DNA from: Candidatus Firestoneibacteriota bacterium
GTDB taxonomy: Bacteria; Oederibacteriota; JAAXVQ01
Assembly: GCA_013335425.1 (NCBI GenBank)
Contig: JAAXVQ010000059.1
Location: 1-9,043, forward strand
DNA length: 9,043 nt
Reading direction: 5' to 3'
Shown here: one piece after another, positions 1 to 6,612 of the stretch
Position numbering within the stretch: the first letter of the stretch is position 1
Layout of the letters: every line of letters starts with the position of its first letter
The notes under the pieces: model-generated
Told to the model about the DNA's origin: nothing
What the model saw: the letters and a program-made list of their open reading frames with translations, nothing else
The model's database searches: none
Translations under genes and position numbers: made by a program

Positions 1-123
1 ATCCGCTTCGAGGTCCCCTCGCGCTTTCGGCACCTGGCCCGACTCACCCTGGCCTACCCCGGCTGGGACACAAGCGAGCTCGTATTGGTGGACCAGACCT
101 CAGGGGCGCCCCTGGCGCCTTGA
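1..123 (+). pseudogene. DDE transposase fragment, C-terminal part
   Basis: Frame 1 reads from the window edge to a TGA at 121-123. It starts RFEVPSRFRHLARL, continues into YPGWDTSELVLVD and ends QTSGAPLAP. From memory this matches the C-terminal domain of a DDE transposase family with an rve-type core, where a segment like RRFEVPNRYRH is followed by a W-D-x-S-x-V-x-L-V-D stretch. In intact members the domain lies downstream of the catalytic core and continues into a further tail of about 30 residues. Here it is cut short after about 40 residues and lies upstream of a core fragment, so it is a remnant. It is also incomplete at the left edge. Family recognition is fairly sure; exact IS family is not. 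Confidence 0.6.
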
Positions 124-280
124 CTTCCACCAGGCGAGCCTCAAGGTCCTCGACGCCGCCGGACGCTGGCAGACTCCCGTGGCCCTGGCCGTCCTGGACG
201 ACCGCTCGCGGCTTTGCTGCCACCTGCAGTTCTACCTGGCCGAGACCGCCGAGTGCCTCGTGCACGGCCTCATCCAGGCC
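113..280 (+). pseudogene. DDE transposase fragment, N-terminal half of catalytic core, fused to gltB
   Basis: Frame 2 encodes WRLDFHQASLKVL, then GRWQTPVALAVLDDRSRLCC, then HLQFYLAETAECLVHGLIQ. This matches the start of an rve-type integrase core. The D of LDFH would be the first catalytic Asp, and LDDRSRL is the usual second strand. The remaining catalytic residues (a TDNG-like motif and the Glu) are absent, because the frame switches to glutamate synthase at about 281. The fragment is GC-rich (about 70% over 121-280 by hand count, against about 54% over 281-440), consistent with foreign DNA. It follows the C-terminal fragment of the same kind of protein, the reverse of normal order. GTG at 179 lies inside this fragment and is not a natural gene start. 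It is either a scrambled IS remnant or an assembly artefact. Confidence 0.65.
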
Positions 281-3200
281 ATTTTAAAACGCGGCCGTTT
301 GCAGCCGGGCAAGATGTTTTTGGTGGACTTGAACGAGCACCGCATTGTGCCGGATTCGGAAATCAAATCGCGCGTGGCCCGGCAGAAACCTTACCGTAAA
401 TGGGTCAAGGACAACCGCATCGAGCTGCGCGGGCTTTTTACCCCGGCGGAGAACCCGGCCATGCCGGCTGAGGAATTGCGCGTCAAACAGCACGCTTTCG
501 GCTACACGGAAGAAGAACTCAAAATGTTGATTTCCCCCATGGCCAGCAACAGCCAGGAAGCCATCGGCTCCATGGGTAATGACGCGGCGCTGGCCGTATT
601 TTCCAACCGCTCGCAACTGCTCTTTAATTATTTCAAACAGCTTTTTGCCCAGGTCACCAACCCGCCCATTGATCCGCTCCGTGAGGAATTGGTCATGTCG
701 TTGATGGGGTTCGTGGGGCGCCAAAAAAACGTGCTCGACGAAACGGCCGAACATTGCCGTCAGTTGAAACTCAAGCACCCGATTTTAACCACGCAGGATT
801 TGGACTGCATCCGCGCCTCGAAAAATTCTGATATCCGTTTGCGGGAATTGGACATGCTCTTTCCTGCGAAAGCTTCCGGGGAAGCCCTGGAGCAGGCCTT
901 GGAAAAAATGTTCGCCGAGGCGGAACGGGCCGTGGACGAAGGCGCGAGTCTCTTGGTGATTACGGACCGCAACGTGAGCCGGGAACAAGCGGCCATTCCC
1001 TCGCTGTTGGCTACCGCGGGATTGCACCACCACCTGATCCGCAAAGGCAAACGTACTTTGGCGGCGATTATCGTGCACACCGCCGAAGCGCGCGAGGTCA
1101 TGCATTTTTCCCTGCTCATCGGCTACGGGGCCAACGCCGTTTGTCCGTACCTGGCCTTTGCCACGGTGCGCGATTTGGCCGAAACCGATCTGCTGGAAAA
1201 GAAGATGTCCCCGGAAGATGCCATGGACGCTTACATCACGGCCGTGAAGAAGGGGTTGCTCAAGACGTTTTCGCGCATGGGGATTTCCACCGTGCGCAGC
1301 TTTTTTGGGTCCCAGGTTTTCGAGGCCATCGGCTTGCACGCCGGGTTGGTGGAGAAGTATTTCACCCGCACGGCTTCCCGCGTGCAGGGGATTGGTCTGA
1401 CGGAGTTGGCCCAAGAAACCCTCGCCCGGCATGTAACCGGTTTTCCCGTTTCCGGCAGCCCTTCGGAAATTCTCGACAGCGGCGGCGTTTACCACGTGCG
1501 CGAAGGCGGGGAAAAACATTTGTGGACTTCGGAATCCATCTACAAGTTCCAAACCGCCGTGCGCAACGGGGACTATAAAACGTTTAAAGAATATTCCCGG
1601 CTTATCGACGACCAATCGGCCGAACACGCCACCTTGCGCAGCCTGATCACGTTTCGTCCCGGCAAGCCGATTCCGCTGGAAGACGTGGAACCCGTGGAAA
1701 CCATCACCCGGCGCTTTGTTTCCGCAGCCATGTCCTTTGGGTCCATCTCCCGCGAAGCCCATGAAGACATTGCCGTTGCCTTAAACCGCGTGGGCGGGCG
1801 CAGCAACTCGGGCGAGGGCGGGGAAGATCCGGCGCGCTTCAAACCTCTCCCCAACGGGGATTCCAAGCGTTCGGCCACCAAACAGGTGGCCTCGGGCCGC
1901 TTCGGCGTCACCACCGAGTATTTGGTCAATGCCGACGAACTGCAGATTAAAATGGCGCAGGGCGCCAAACCCGGCGAAGGCGGACAGCTCCCGGGGCACA
2001 AGGTCAGCGAGGAAATCGCCGCCGTGCGCCACACCACCCCGGGCGTGACCCTGATTTCACCGCCACCGCACCATGACATTTACTCCATTGAGGATCTGGC
2101 GCAGCTGATTTACGATTTAAAAGTAGTCAACCCGGCTGCGCGCGTTTCCGTCAAGTTGGTTTCGGAAGTCGGTGTGGGCACCATTGCCGCCGGGGTGGCC
2201 AAAGCCAAAGCCGACATGGTGCTGATCTCCGGGTATGACGGCGGCACCGGCGCTTCGCCCTTGACGTCCATCAAACATTGCGGCTTGCCGTGGGAACTCG
2301 GTTTGGCCGAGACCCAACAAGCTTTGGTCAACAACCACTTGCGCGACCGCATCCGCGTGCAGGCCGACGGGCAAATGAAGACCGGGCGCGATCTGGCCAT
2401 CGCCGCGCTCATGGGAGCCGAAGAGTACGGGTTCGGCACCACGGCCCTGGTGGCTTTGGGTTGCGTGATGATGCGCAAATGCCATTTGAACAACTGTCCG
2501 GTCGGGGTGGCCACGCAGGATAAAACTTTGCGCAGCCGTTATGCGGGCAAACCCGAATATGTCGTCGCCTTTTTACGTTTTATTGCCCAGGAACTGCGTG
2601 AATACATGGCCCAATTGGGCTTTAAGACCGTGGACGAAATGGTCGGGCGCGCGGATCTGTTGGAGTTTGTGCCCGCCCTGGAGCATTACAAAGCCAAGGG
2701 ATTGGATTTTTCGGACCTGCTCAAATATACCCCTTCGGAAGTGCGCCGGTGCGTGCGGTCGCAGGATCATGCCCTGGAAAAAGCCTTTGACCAGGAGTTG
2801 ATCAAAGCCGCTCAGCCCGCGCTGACTTCAGGCAAGTCCGTAAAAGTGGCCATGCCCATCCGGAACATTCACCGTACGGCTGGTGCCATGCTCTCCGGGG
2901 AAGTGGTGAAAAAATACGGGCCTCAGGGATTGCCCGACGGCACCATCGAATTTAATTTCACGGGTTCGGCGGGTCAAAGTTTCGGCGCGTTCTTGGCGCC
3001 GGGCGTGGCGTTTCACGTCGAAGGCGATGCCAACGATTACGTGGGCAAGGGCATGTCCGGGGGGCGCATCGTGGTAGTGCCTCCGAAGCAGGCCACCTTT
3101 GTGCCCGAAGAGAGCATCATCGCCGGCAACGTGATTCTCTACGGCGCCACGGGCGGAGAAGTTTACCTGCGCGGCTTGGCGGGTGAACGTTTTTGCGTGC

Positions 3201-3637
3201 GCAACAGCGGCGCCAATGCGGTGGTGGAAGGGCTCGGGGATCATGGTTGCGAGTATATGACCGGCGGCTGTGTGGCGGTTATCGGCCCCACGGGGGTGAA
3301 TTTTGCGGCCGGCATGAGCGGCGGCGTGGCCTATGTCTATGACGAAAGCGAAATTTTCGACACGCGCTGCAACCTGGACATGGTGGACTTGGAAAGCGTC
3401 ACCAAAGAATACGACAAAAAGCGCTTGCGCGCCCTGCTGGAAAAGCACCTGCAATACACCGGCAGCCTTAAAGCTAAAAAAATCTTGGAAAATTGGGAAA
3501 CCACCCTGCCCTTGTTCGTGAAGGTGATGCCCATTGACTATAAAAAAGTTCTGGAACGCATGAAGATCGGCGAGTTTGCGGACACGGACACGGTTTCCGC
3601 CACCGAGGAAGTTTACCCGGAAGGGCAGAAAAGATAA
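179..3637 (+). CDS. gltB: Glutamate synthase large subunit, N-terminally truncated (glutaminase domain missing) and fused to a transposase fragment
   Basis: GOGAT alpha subunit makes two glutamates from glutamine and 2-oxoglutarate using electrons from GltD. Recognisable GltB sequence starts at about 281 (ILKRGRLQPGKMFLVDLNEH); everything before it is transposase. From codon 281 the protein is 1118 residues against about 1500 normally, so the N-terminal class II amidotransferase domain, including its catalytic Cys, is absent. Counting from codon 281, the central domain carries GSMGNDAALAV and QLFAQVTNPPIDPLREELV. The FMN/synthase domain spans about 474-836, with SNSGEGGED at 508-516 and GYDGGTGASP at 651-660. 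The 3Fe-4S cysteines are C728, C734 and C739 (CVMMRKCHLNNCP). The C-terminal glycine-rich GXGXG helix domain spans about 860-1053. The tail is normal (FVKVMPIDYKKVLERMK) and the stop is TAA. The frame is open back to the window edge, and GTG179 is only the first formal start. As drawn, it could not hydrolyse glutamine. Identity is certain; whether the truncation is biological is open. Confidence 0.93.
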   Translation: MALAVLDDRSRLCCHLQFYLAETAECLVHGLIQAILKRGRLQPGKMFLVDLNEHRIVPDSEIKSRVARQKPYRKWVKDNRIELRGLFTPAENPAMPAEELRVKQHAFGYTEEELKMLISPMASNSQEAIGSMGNDAALAVFSNRSQLLFNYFKQLFAQVTNPPIDPLREELVMSLMGFVGRQKNVLDETAEHCRQLKLKHPILTTQDLDCIRASKNSDIRLRELDMLFPAKASGEALEQALEKMFAEAERAVDEGASLLVITDRNVSREQAAIPSLLATAGLHHHLIRKGKRTLAAIIVHTAEAREVMHFSLLIGYGANAVCPYLAFATVRDLAETDLLEKKMSPEDAMDAYITAVKKGLLKTFSRMGISTVRSFFGSQVFEAIGLHAGLVEKYFTRTASRVQGIGLTELAQETLARHVTGFPVSGSPSEILDSGGVYHVREGGEKHLWTSESIYKFQTAVRNGDYKTFKEYSRLIDDQSAEHATLRSLITFRPGKPIPLEDVEPVETITRRFVSAAMSFGSISREAHEDIAVALNRVGGRSNSGEGGEDPARFKPLPNGDSKRSATKQVASGRFGVTTEYLVNADELQIKMAQGAKPGEGGQLPGHKVSEEIAAVRHTTPGVTLISPPPHHDIYSIEDLAQLIYDLKVVNPAARVSVKLVSEVGVGTIAAGVAKAKADMVLISGYDGGTGASPLTSIKHCGLPWELGLAETQQALVNNHLRDRIRVQADGQMKTGRDLAIAALMGAEEYGFGTTALVALGCVMMRKCHLNNCPVGVATQDKTLRSRYAGKPEYVVAFLRFIAQELREYMAQLGFKTVDEMVGRADLLEFVPALEHYKAKGLDFSDLLKYTPSEVRRCVRSQDHALEKAFDQELIKAAQPALTSGKSVKVAMPIRNIHRTAGAMLSGEVVKKYGPQGLPDGTIEFNFTGSAGQSFGAFLAPGVAFHVEGDANDYVGKGMSGGRIVVVPPKQATFVPEESIIAGNVILYGATGGEVYLRGLAGERFCVRNSGANAVVEGLGDHGCEYMTGGCVAVIGPTGVNFAAGMSGGVAYVYDESEIFDTRCNLDMVDLESVTKEYDKKRLRALLEKHLQYTGSLKAKKILENWETTLPLFVKVMPIDYKKVLERMKIGEFADTDTVSATEEVYPEGQKR

Positions 3638-3650
3638 ATAACGACGTTCA

Positions 3651-3802
3651 TTGATGGACGTGACGTTTTAAATGTAGGGGCGTATGGCAATACGCCCGAA
3701 CGTGACGGTTGAGCTGTTTAACTGTGGGGGCGTATGGCAATACGCCCCTACGTGATGGTTGTGACGTTTTGAATGTGGGGGCGTATCGCAATACGCCCCT
3801 AC
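3651..3802. repeat. Tandem array of three ~51 bp units, each ending in a 28-nt palindrome, between gltB and gltD
   Basis: Three units lie head to tail at 3651-3701, 3702-3751 and 3752-3802. Each starts with a 22-23 nt variable-but-related leader (for example GTGATGGTTGTGACGTTTTG) and ends in a palindrome at 3674-3701, 3724-3751 and 3775-3802. The palindrome core is GGGGCGTAT, a 4-nt loop (GGCA or CGCA), then ATACGCCCC. In copies 2 and 3 it extends outward to a 12-bp stem with one G-U pair; copy 1 has a degenerate right arm (CCCGAAC). The third palindrome ends 12 nt before the gltD Shine-Dalgarno. Similar GGGGCGTAT/ATACGCCCC palindromes occur as dispersed REP-like repeats in environmental genomes, from memory. 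Possible roles include transcript stabilisation or tuning gltB:gltD stoichiometry; this is inference. No T-tract follows, so they are not classical terminators. Confidence 0.85.
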
Positions 3803-3814
3803 CAAGAGAATTTT

Positions 3815-3820
3815 CGGAGG
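3815..3820 (+). promoter_or_regulatory. Ribosome binding site of gltD
   Basis: CGGAGG ends 9 nt before the ATG at 3830. It fixes the gltD start and shows independent initiation rather than coupling to gltB, which stops 192 bp upstream. Confidence 0.8.
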
Positions 3821-3829
3821 TTTTGATTC

Positions 3830-5242
3830 ATGGCTAAACCCACTGGCTTTTTGGATTACTCGCGGCAGGACCCTGCCAAGCGTCCGGTTGAGGACCGCGT
3901 CCGTGATTATAAGGAAATTGAAAAACCCCTGACCCGGGCCGAACTGGAGATCCAGGCGGCCCGCTGCATGGATTGCGGAATTCCTTCCTGCCACAATTTC
4001 GGCTGCCCGGTGAAGAACTTGATTCCGGACTGGAACGACATGGTCTACCGGCAGCATTGGCAGAAAGCCTTGCGCTTTTTGGAGGCCACCAACAATCTGC
4101 CGGAGGTCACGGGGCGGATCTGCCCGGCCCCATGCGAAGCCTCCTGCACGCTCTCGATCAACCAAAAACCGGTTAGCATCCGCCACATTGAACTTCAAAT
4201 CGTGGAGCGGGGCTGGGCCGAAGGGTGGATCCAGCCCCAAGTAGCACCGAAAAAGACCGGAAAAAAGGTGGCGGTGGTGGGTTCGGGACCGGCCGGCTTG
4301 GCCGCAGCGCAGCAATTGGCGCGCGCCGGGCACGAAGTGGTGCTCTTTGAGAAAAGCAGCCGCATCGGCGGTTTGCTGCGCTATGGGATCCCGGATTTCA
4401 AGCTCGACAAAGGCGTTTTAGACCGGCGCATGGGTCAAATGCAGGCCGAGGGCGTGACCTTTAAAACCAAAGTCAATGTCGGGGTGGATGTCACGGCCGC
4501 GGATTTGAAAAAGCAATTTGCGGCCGTGGTCATTACCGCCGGTGCCGGGGAAGCGCGCGATTTGAAGATACCGGGGCGAGAACTCAAAGGCATCCATTTT
4601 GCCCTGGACTTTTTGGGTCAACAGAATCAGCGCGTGGCCGGTGAGGCGGTTCCGGAAGCAGCGGCGATCAACGCCCGTGACAAGCACGTGGTGGTCATCG
4701 GCGGGGGAGACACCGGGGCGGATTGCATCGGCACGTCCCGGCGGCAGGGCGCGGCTTCAATCACGCAGATCGAACTGCTCTGCGCTCCGCCTGCGGAACG
4801 AGCGGCCAACAATCCCTGGCCCACCTGGCCCTTGGTCTTGCGCACCTCCTCTTCGCATGACGAGGGTTGCGAGCGCATGTGGAGCGTGGGCAGCAAGCGT
4901 TTTACGGGAGAACAGGGGCAGGTGCGCGCGCTCCAGGCCGTCAAACTGGATTGGTCCGCCGGCAACGCCTGCAAAGAAATCGAAGGCTCGGAATTTGAGC
5001 TCAAGGCCGACTTGGTGTTCTTGGCCATGGGTTTTGTGCACGTGGAACACGGACCCCTGGTTCGGGATCTGAATTTGAAACTCGATGCGCGCGGCAACAT
5101 CCTGGTGGATGCGGAGTTTATGACTTCCGAGAAGGGCGTGTTTGCAGCCGGAGACGCGGAAATGGGCGCTTCCTTGGTGATGAGGGCCATTTATCGCGGG
5201 CGGCAGGCCGCCGAGGGCGTCAATCGCTTTTTGAAAGTCTAG
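3830..5242 (+). CDS. gltD: Glutamate synthase small subunit (NADPH-dependent, FAD/Fe-S)
   Basis: GOGAT beta subunit oxidises NADPH through FAD and passes electrons via iron-sulfur clusters to the FMN of GltB in the cytoplasm. The 470-residue length is normal. The N-terminal ferredoxin-like domain carries two cysteine groups: C46, C49, C54 and C59 (CMDCGIPSCHNFGCP), and C98, C102 and C106 (CPAPCEASC), the usual 4Fe-4S ligand pattern. The FAD-binding Rossmann motif VVGSGPAG has GxGxxG at 151-156, followed by RIGGLLRYGIPDFKLDK. The NAD(P)H-binding motif VVVIGGGDTGADC has its glycines at 291-296. The C-terminal FAD motif GVFAAGDAEMGAS has GD at 441-442. The ATG start has a strong GGAGG site. All cofactor motifs look intact, in contrast to the truncated upstream gltB, so this subunit should fold, but here it lacks a complete partner. 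Stop is TAG. Confidence 0.97.
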   Translation: MAKPTGFLDYSRQDPAKRPVEDRVRDYKEIEKPLTRAELEIQAARCMDCGIPSCHNFGCPVKNLIPDWNDMVYRQHWQKALRFLEATNNLPEVTGRICPAPCEASCTLSINQKPVSIRHIELQIVERGWAEGWIQPQVAPKKTGKKVAVVGSGPAGLAAAQQLARAGHEVVLFEKSSRIGGLLRYGIPDFKLDKGVLDRRMGQMQAEGVTFKTKVNVGVDVTAADLKKQFAAVVITAGAGEARDLKIPGRELKGIHFALDFLGQQNQRVAGEAVPEAAAINARDKHVVVIGGGDTGADCIGTSRRQGAASITQIELLCAPPAERAANNPWPTWPLVLRTSSSHDEGCERMWSVGSKRFTGEQGQVRALQAVKLDWSAGNACKEIEGSEFELKADLVFLAMGFVHVEHGPLVRDLNLKLDARGNILVDAEFMTSEKGVFAAGDAEMGASLVMRAIYRGRQAAEGVNRFLKV

Positions 5243-5394
5243 GCGACAGAGTTTTCTTTTCCAACGGGTTCAATTAGCACGGTGACGTGAGGGCCGTGCG
5301 GCTTATCATGAATTTAATTCCAACTGTTTACCTATGCCTGACCAAGTTGCTGTCTTTTTATTTCGCGGTTGAAAAATATACTCGGAAGGCTAGT

Positions 5395-5760
5395 CTATTT
5401 GGAGAGCTCGTAGCCGCCGACTTCATGGACAATATCCTTCAAGGCGAGCAGGTGTTCTTTGCTCAAATCGGCCATGCGGACACCGCAGGTGGTTCGCTGG
5501 GTTTCCTCGTTCCAGCGTTTCCACTGGATTTCGCCCCGGCCGCGAATGGCGGCGAAGGGTTTGGGCAGGTTAAGGGCAATGTTCAAATCGTCGGATTCCA
5601 AAACATCCACATGAAAAGGGAAGGAAATGCGCATGCCGCTGACGCTGAGGTTCTCCAGGCGTCCCAGCAAGGGGTAATCGGGAAAAGCCCGCGAGTTGAT
5701 GGTTACCGTCACGTGCAAATTAACGTCTATGCGTTCAGCTCGGGAAGCGTGGCTGGTCAT
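5395..5760 (-). CDS. Stand-alone PilZ-domain protein (putative c-di-GMP receptor)
   Basis: This is a 121-residue single-domain protein. PilZ domains bind cyclic di-GMP through an N-terminal RxxxR motif and a later (D/N)xSxxG motif, and usually act by docking on motility, secretion or polysaccharide machinery. Here the second motif is clear (N37-L-S39-V-S-G42, then MRISF). A beta-strand pattern follows (IRGRGEIQWKRW, then TTCGVRMADL) and a C-terminal helix ends the protein. The arginine motif is imperfect: R7-A-E-R10 gives RxxR spacing, with Ser at the position an RxxxR register would require, so ligand binding is uncertain. I chose ATG at 5760 because GGAGA lies 9 nt upstream. An upstream in-frame GTG at 5787 would add nine residues but lacks a convincing Shine-Dalgarno. 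It is separated by 139 bp from the small secreted-protein gene upstream on the same strand, so co-transcription is possible. No effector is encoded beside it. Confidence 0.8.
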   Translation of the reverse strand: MTSHASRAERIDVNLHVTVTINSRAFPDYPLLGRLENLSVSGMRISFPFHVDVLESDDLNIALNLPKPFAAIRGRGEIQWKRWNEETQRTTCGVRMADLSKEHLLALKDIVHEVGGYELSK

Positions 5761-5769
5761 CAATTGGGA

Positions 5770-5777
5770 TCTCCGCC
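5770..5777 (-). promoter_or_regulatory. Ribosome binding site deciding the PilZ gene start
   Basis: On the minus strand GGCGGAGA ends 9 nt before ATG5760. The alternative GTG at 5787 has no comparable site, so the shorter protein is preferred. Confidence 0.55.
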
Positions 5778-5780
5778 CTT

Positions 5781-5795
5781 CCGACACTGCGTCGG
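5781..5795. promoter_or_regulatory. Small perfect inverted repeat in the PilZ leader
   Basis: CCGAC-ACTGC-GTCGG is a 5-bp perfect inverted repeat with a 5-nt centre, 21 bp upstream of the chosen PilZ ATG. It could be an operator half-site pair or a small leader hairpin. It is short enough to occur by chance. Confidence 0.25.
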
Positions 5796-5881
5796 TCGAT
5801 CTGCCTTAAAACCATATCTTCGACATCAGGGATTAACGACTTAAGCCCTTGCTCAAATAAATTACTTCCGGTCATTGTAAT

Positions 5882-5920
5882 CAGCCGCGCCCCGTTTTGT
5901 CAAGGGCGGCTGTGGTTTTT
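5882..5920 (+). terminator. Putative stem-loop terminator, plus-strand orientation
   Basis: CAGCCGC at 5882-5888 pairs with GCGGCTG at 5906-5912. Two further C-G pairs lie beyond a single bulged G, and the loop is 12 nt. A TTTTT run follows at 5916-5920, so the polarity suits plus-strand transcripts, for example read-through from gltD antisense to the PilZ gene. On the minus strand no T-tract follows. The structure covers the last codons and the stop (5900-5902) of the small secreted-protein gene. Confidence 0.4.
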
Positions 5921-6079
5921 GATGATTTCACCCGTATTGCCACGGTTCCCGCCGGGGCCGGCATGCCCGGTGATCGCGCCGCTTAAGCCGGCGGTTTCAA
6001 ACTTGCTCGTCATGCCGGCCCCAAAGGCGGTTCCGGCCAACAGCAGCAGGCCCATCAAAAAAGCCAACCATCGATTCAT
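5900..6079 (-). CDS. Small exported glycine-rich protein, unknown function
   Basis: I do not recognise this 59-residue protein. It has a clear Sec-type signal peptide: a basic start (MNRW), a hydrophobic core (LAFLMGLLLLAGTAF) and a plausible cleavage around AFG-AG. The predicted mature part is about 38 residues, glycine-rich (GPGGNRGNTG), free of cysteine, with a basic tail (IIKNHSRP). I chose ATG6079 because AGGAGG (6086-6091) sits 6 nt upstream; an upstream in-frame ATG at 6109 would add ten residues ahead of that site and is less likely. Alternatives are a secreted peptide, a single-pass inner-membrane protein whose anchor is not cleaved, or a translated but non-functional remnant. The strong ribosome site and well-formed signal sequence argue for a real gene. 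The next gene on the strand encodes a PilZ protein. Confidence 0.6.
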   Translation of the reverse strand: MNRWLAFLMGLLLLAGTAFGAGMTSKFETAGLSGAITGHAGPGGNRGNTGEIIKNHSRP

Positions 6080-6392
6080 GGCGCGCCTCCTGATTTTCTC
6101 AATCGTCATCGCTGAAATTTTGACACCAGAAAAACAGGGGTGAGCGCGGAAAATGAACCCACGGAGGGGAAGGCGGAAAGCCCCCTTTGACGCGACGAAG
6201 ATTGCCCGGGCCAGGAACCCTGCGGAAGCGGTTTAATAAAATTAATTTTTAGGATGGGTTTGACGTCCCGGATTGGGAAAGGGTGTCGAGATGCGCATGC
6301 GGCTTTGGCCTTTTAAGTATCGGGATTTGCATTTTAAACTTTAACGTGCTAAGCTTATTAATGAAAACGATACGGAATGAGGTGAGTGGGTT
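6080..6392. other. Divergent intergenic region between the small exported-protein gene and the 67-aa gene
   Basis: This 313-bp stretch separates two small genes pointing away from each other, so it should hold both promoters. It has a GC-rich left part and a markedly AT-rich patch at about 6231-6250 containing a short AT palindrome (TTAAT-AAA-ATTAA, 6233-6245). A second AT-rich patch at about 6326-6365 precedes the rightward gene. I see no recognisable riboswitch, tRNA or convincing coding sequence. Confidence 0.5.
6333..6361 (+). promoter_or_regulatory. Candidate sigma70-type promoter of the 67-aa gene
   Basis: TTTAAA (6333-6338) and TATTAA (6356-6361) are 17 bp apart, each matching 4 of 6 consensus bases, and lie about 30 bp upstream of ATG6393. 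TTGCAT at 6327 is a competing -35. The region is AT-rich, so chance matches are likely. Confidence 0.3.
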
Positions 6393-6596
6393 ATGCTGCG
6401 CTTTCCGGAAGCTGAAACCAAATACATCATTTTCGGCGATAGAAATTATTTCAAACATATCCGGGCTGAAGAACATAACAAGCTGTTCACGTTCCTGACG
6501 GAAACGGCCGCCGATACCACCTGGCAGTTCAGCCGGGTCATCGAGTTCATCAAGGATAAGTGGCCGCAACGCCCGGGGAGTGCGGTTTACAATTAG
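6393..6596 (+). CDS. Small protein of unknown function (67 aa)
   Basis: I do not recognise this protein. It has no signal peptide or membrane segment, is rich in aromatic and charged residues (KYIIFGDRNYFKHI, then HNKLFTFL, then WQFSRVIEFIKDKW) and looks like a small soluble alpha/beta or helical protein. The evidence for a real gene is contextual. GAGGTGAG (6379-6386) lies 6 nt before the ATG, an AT-rich candidate promoter lies upstream, and a strong intrinsic terminator starts 17 bp after the stop, so it forms a self-contained monocistronic unit. A 106-codon frame on the opposite strand overlaps it but lacks this support. It could be a small regulator, an antitoxin-like protein or a lineage-specific orphan; the sequence does not decide. 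Confidence 0.6.
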   Translation: MLRFPEAETKYIIFGDRNYFKHIRAEEHNKLFTFLTETAADTTWQFSRVIEFIKDKWPQRPGSAVYN

Positions 6597-6612
6597 TTTT
6601 CGCTTTTAATGG

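Noticed and set aside
3674..3802. CRISPR-like pattern: 28-nt repeats separated by 22-23 nt spacers
   Set aside because: The spacers are related to each other in sequence, the repeats are near-perfect palindromes, spacer length is too short for known types, and no cas gene is nearby. A REP-like tandem array explains it better.
3668..4333. 221-codon minus-strand frame over the gltD 5' end
   Set aside because: It is a shadow of gltD and the palindromic repeats; gltD motifs are unambiguous.
5264..5280. GGGTTCAATT resembling a tRNA T-loop
   Set aside because: No matching T-stem, acceptor stem or anticodon arm can be built around it.
5277..5299. GCACGG ... CCGTGC inverted repeat downstream of gltD as a terminator
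   Set aside because: The 6-bp stem with an 11-nt loop has no T-tract on either strand, so it is not supported as an intrinsic terminator. I see nothing else definite in 5243-5394.
5287..5844. 185-codon plus-strand reading frame
   Set aside because: It lies mostly antisense to the PilZ gene, whose motifs are clear. It has no ribosome site or recognisable product.
6249..6569. 106-codon minus-strand frame opposite the 67-aa gene
   Set aside because: It overlaps the plus-strand gene, which has a ribosome site and terminator in the right orientation. The minus frame runs through the AT-rich promoter-like region and has no domain I recognise.
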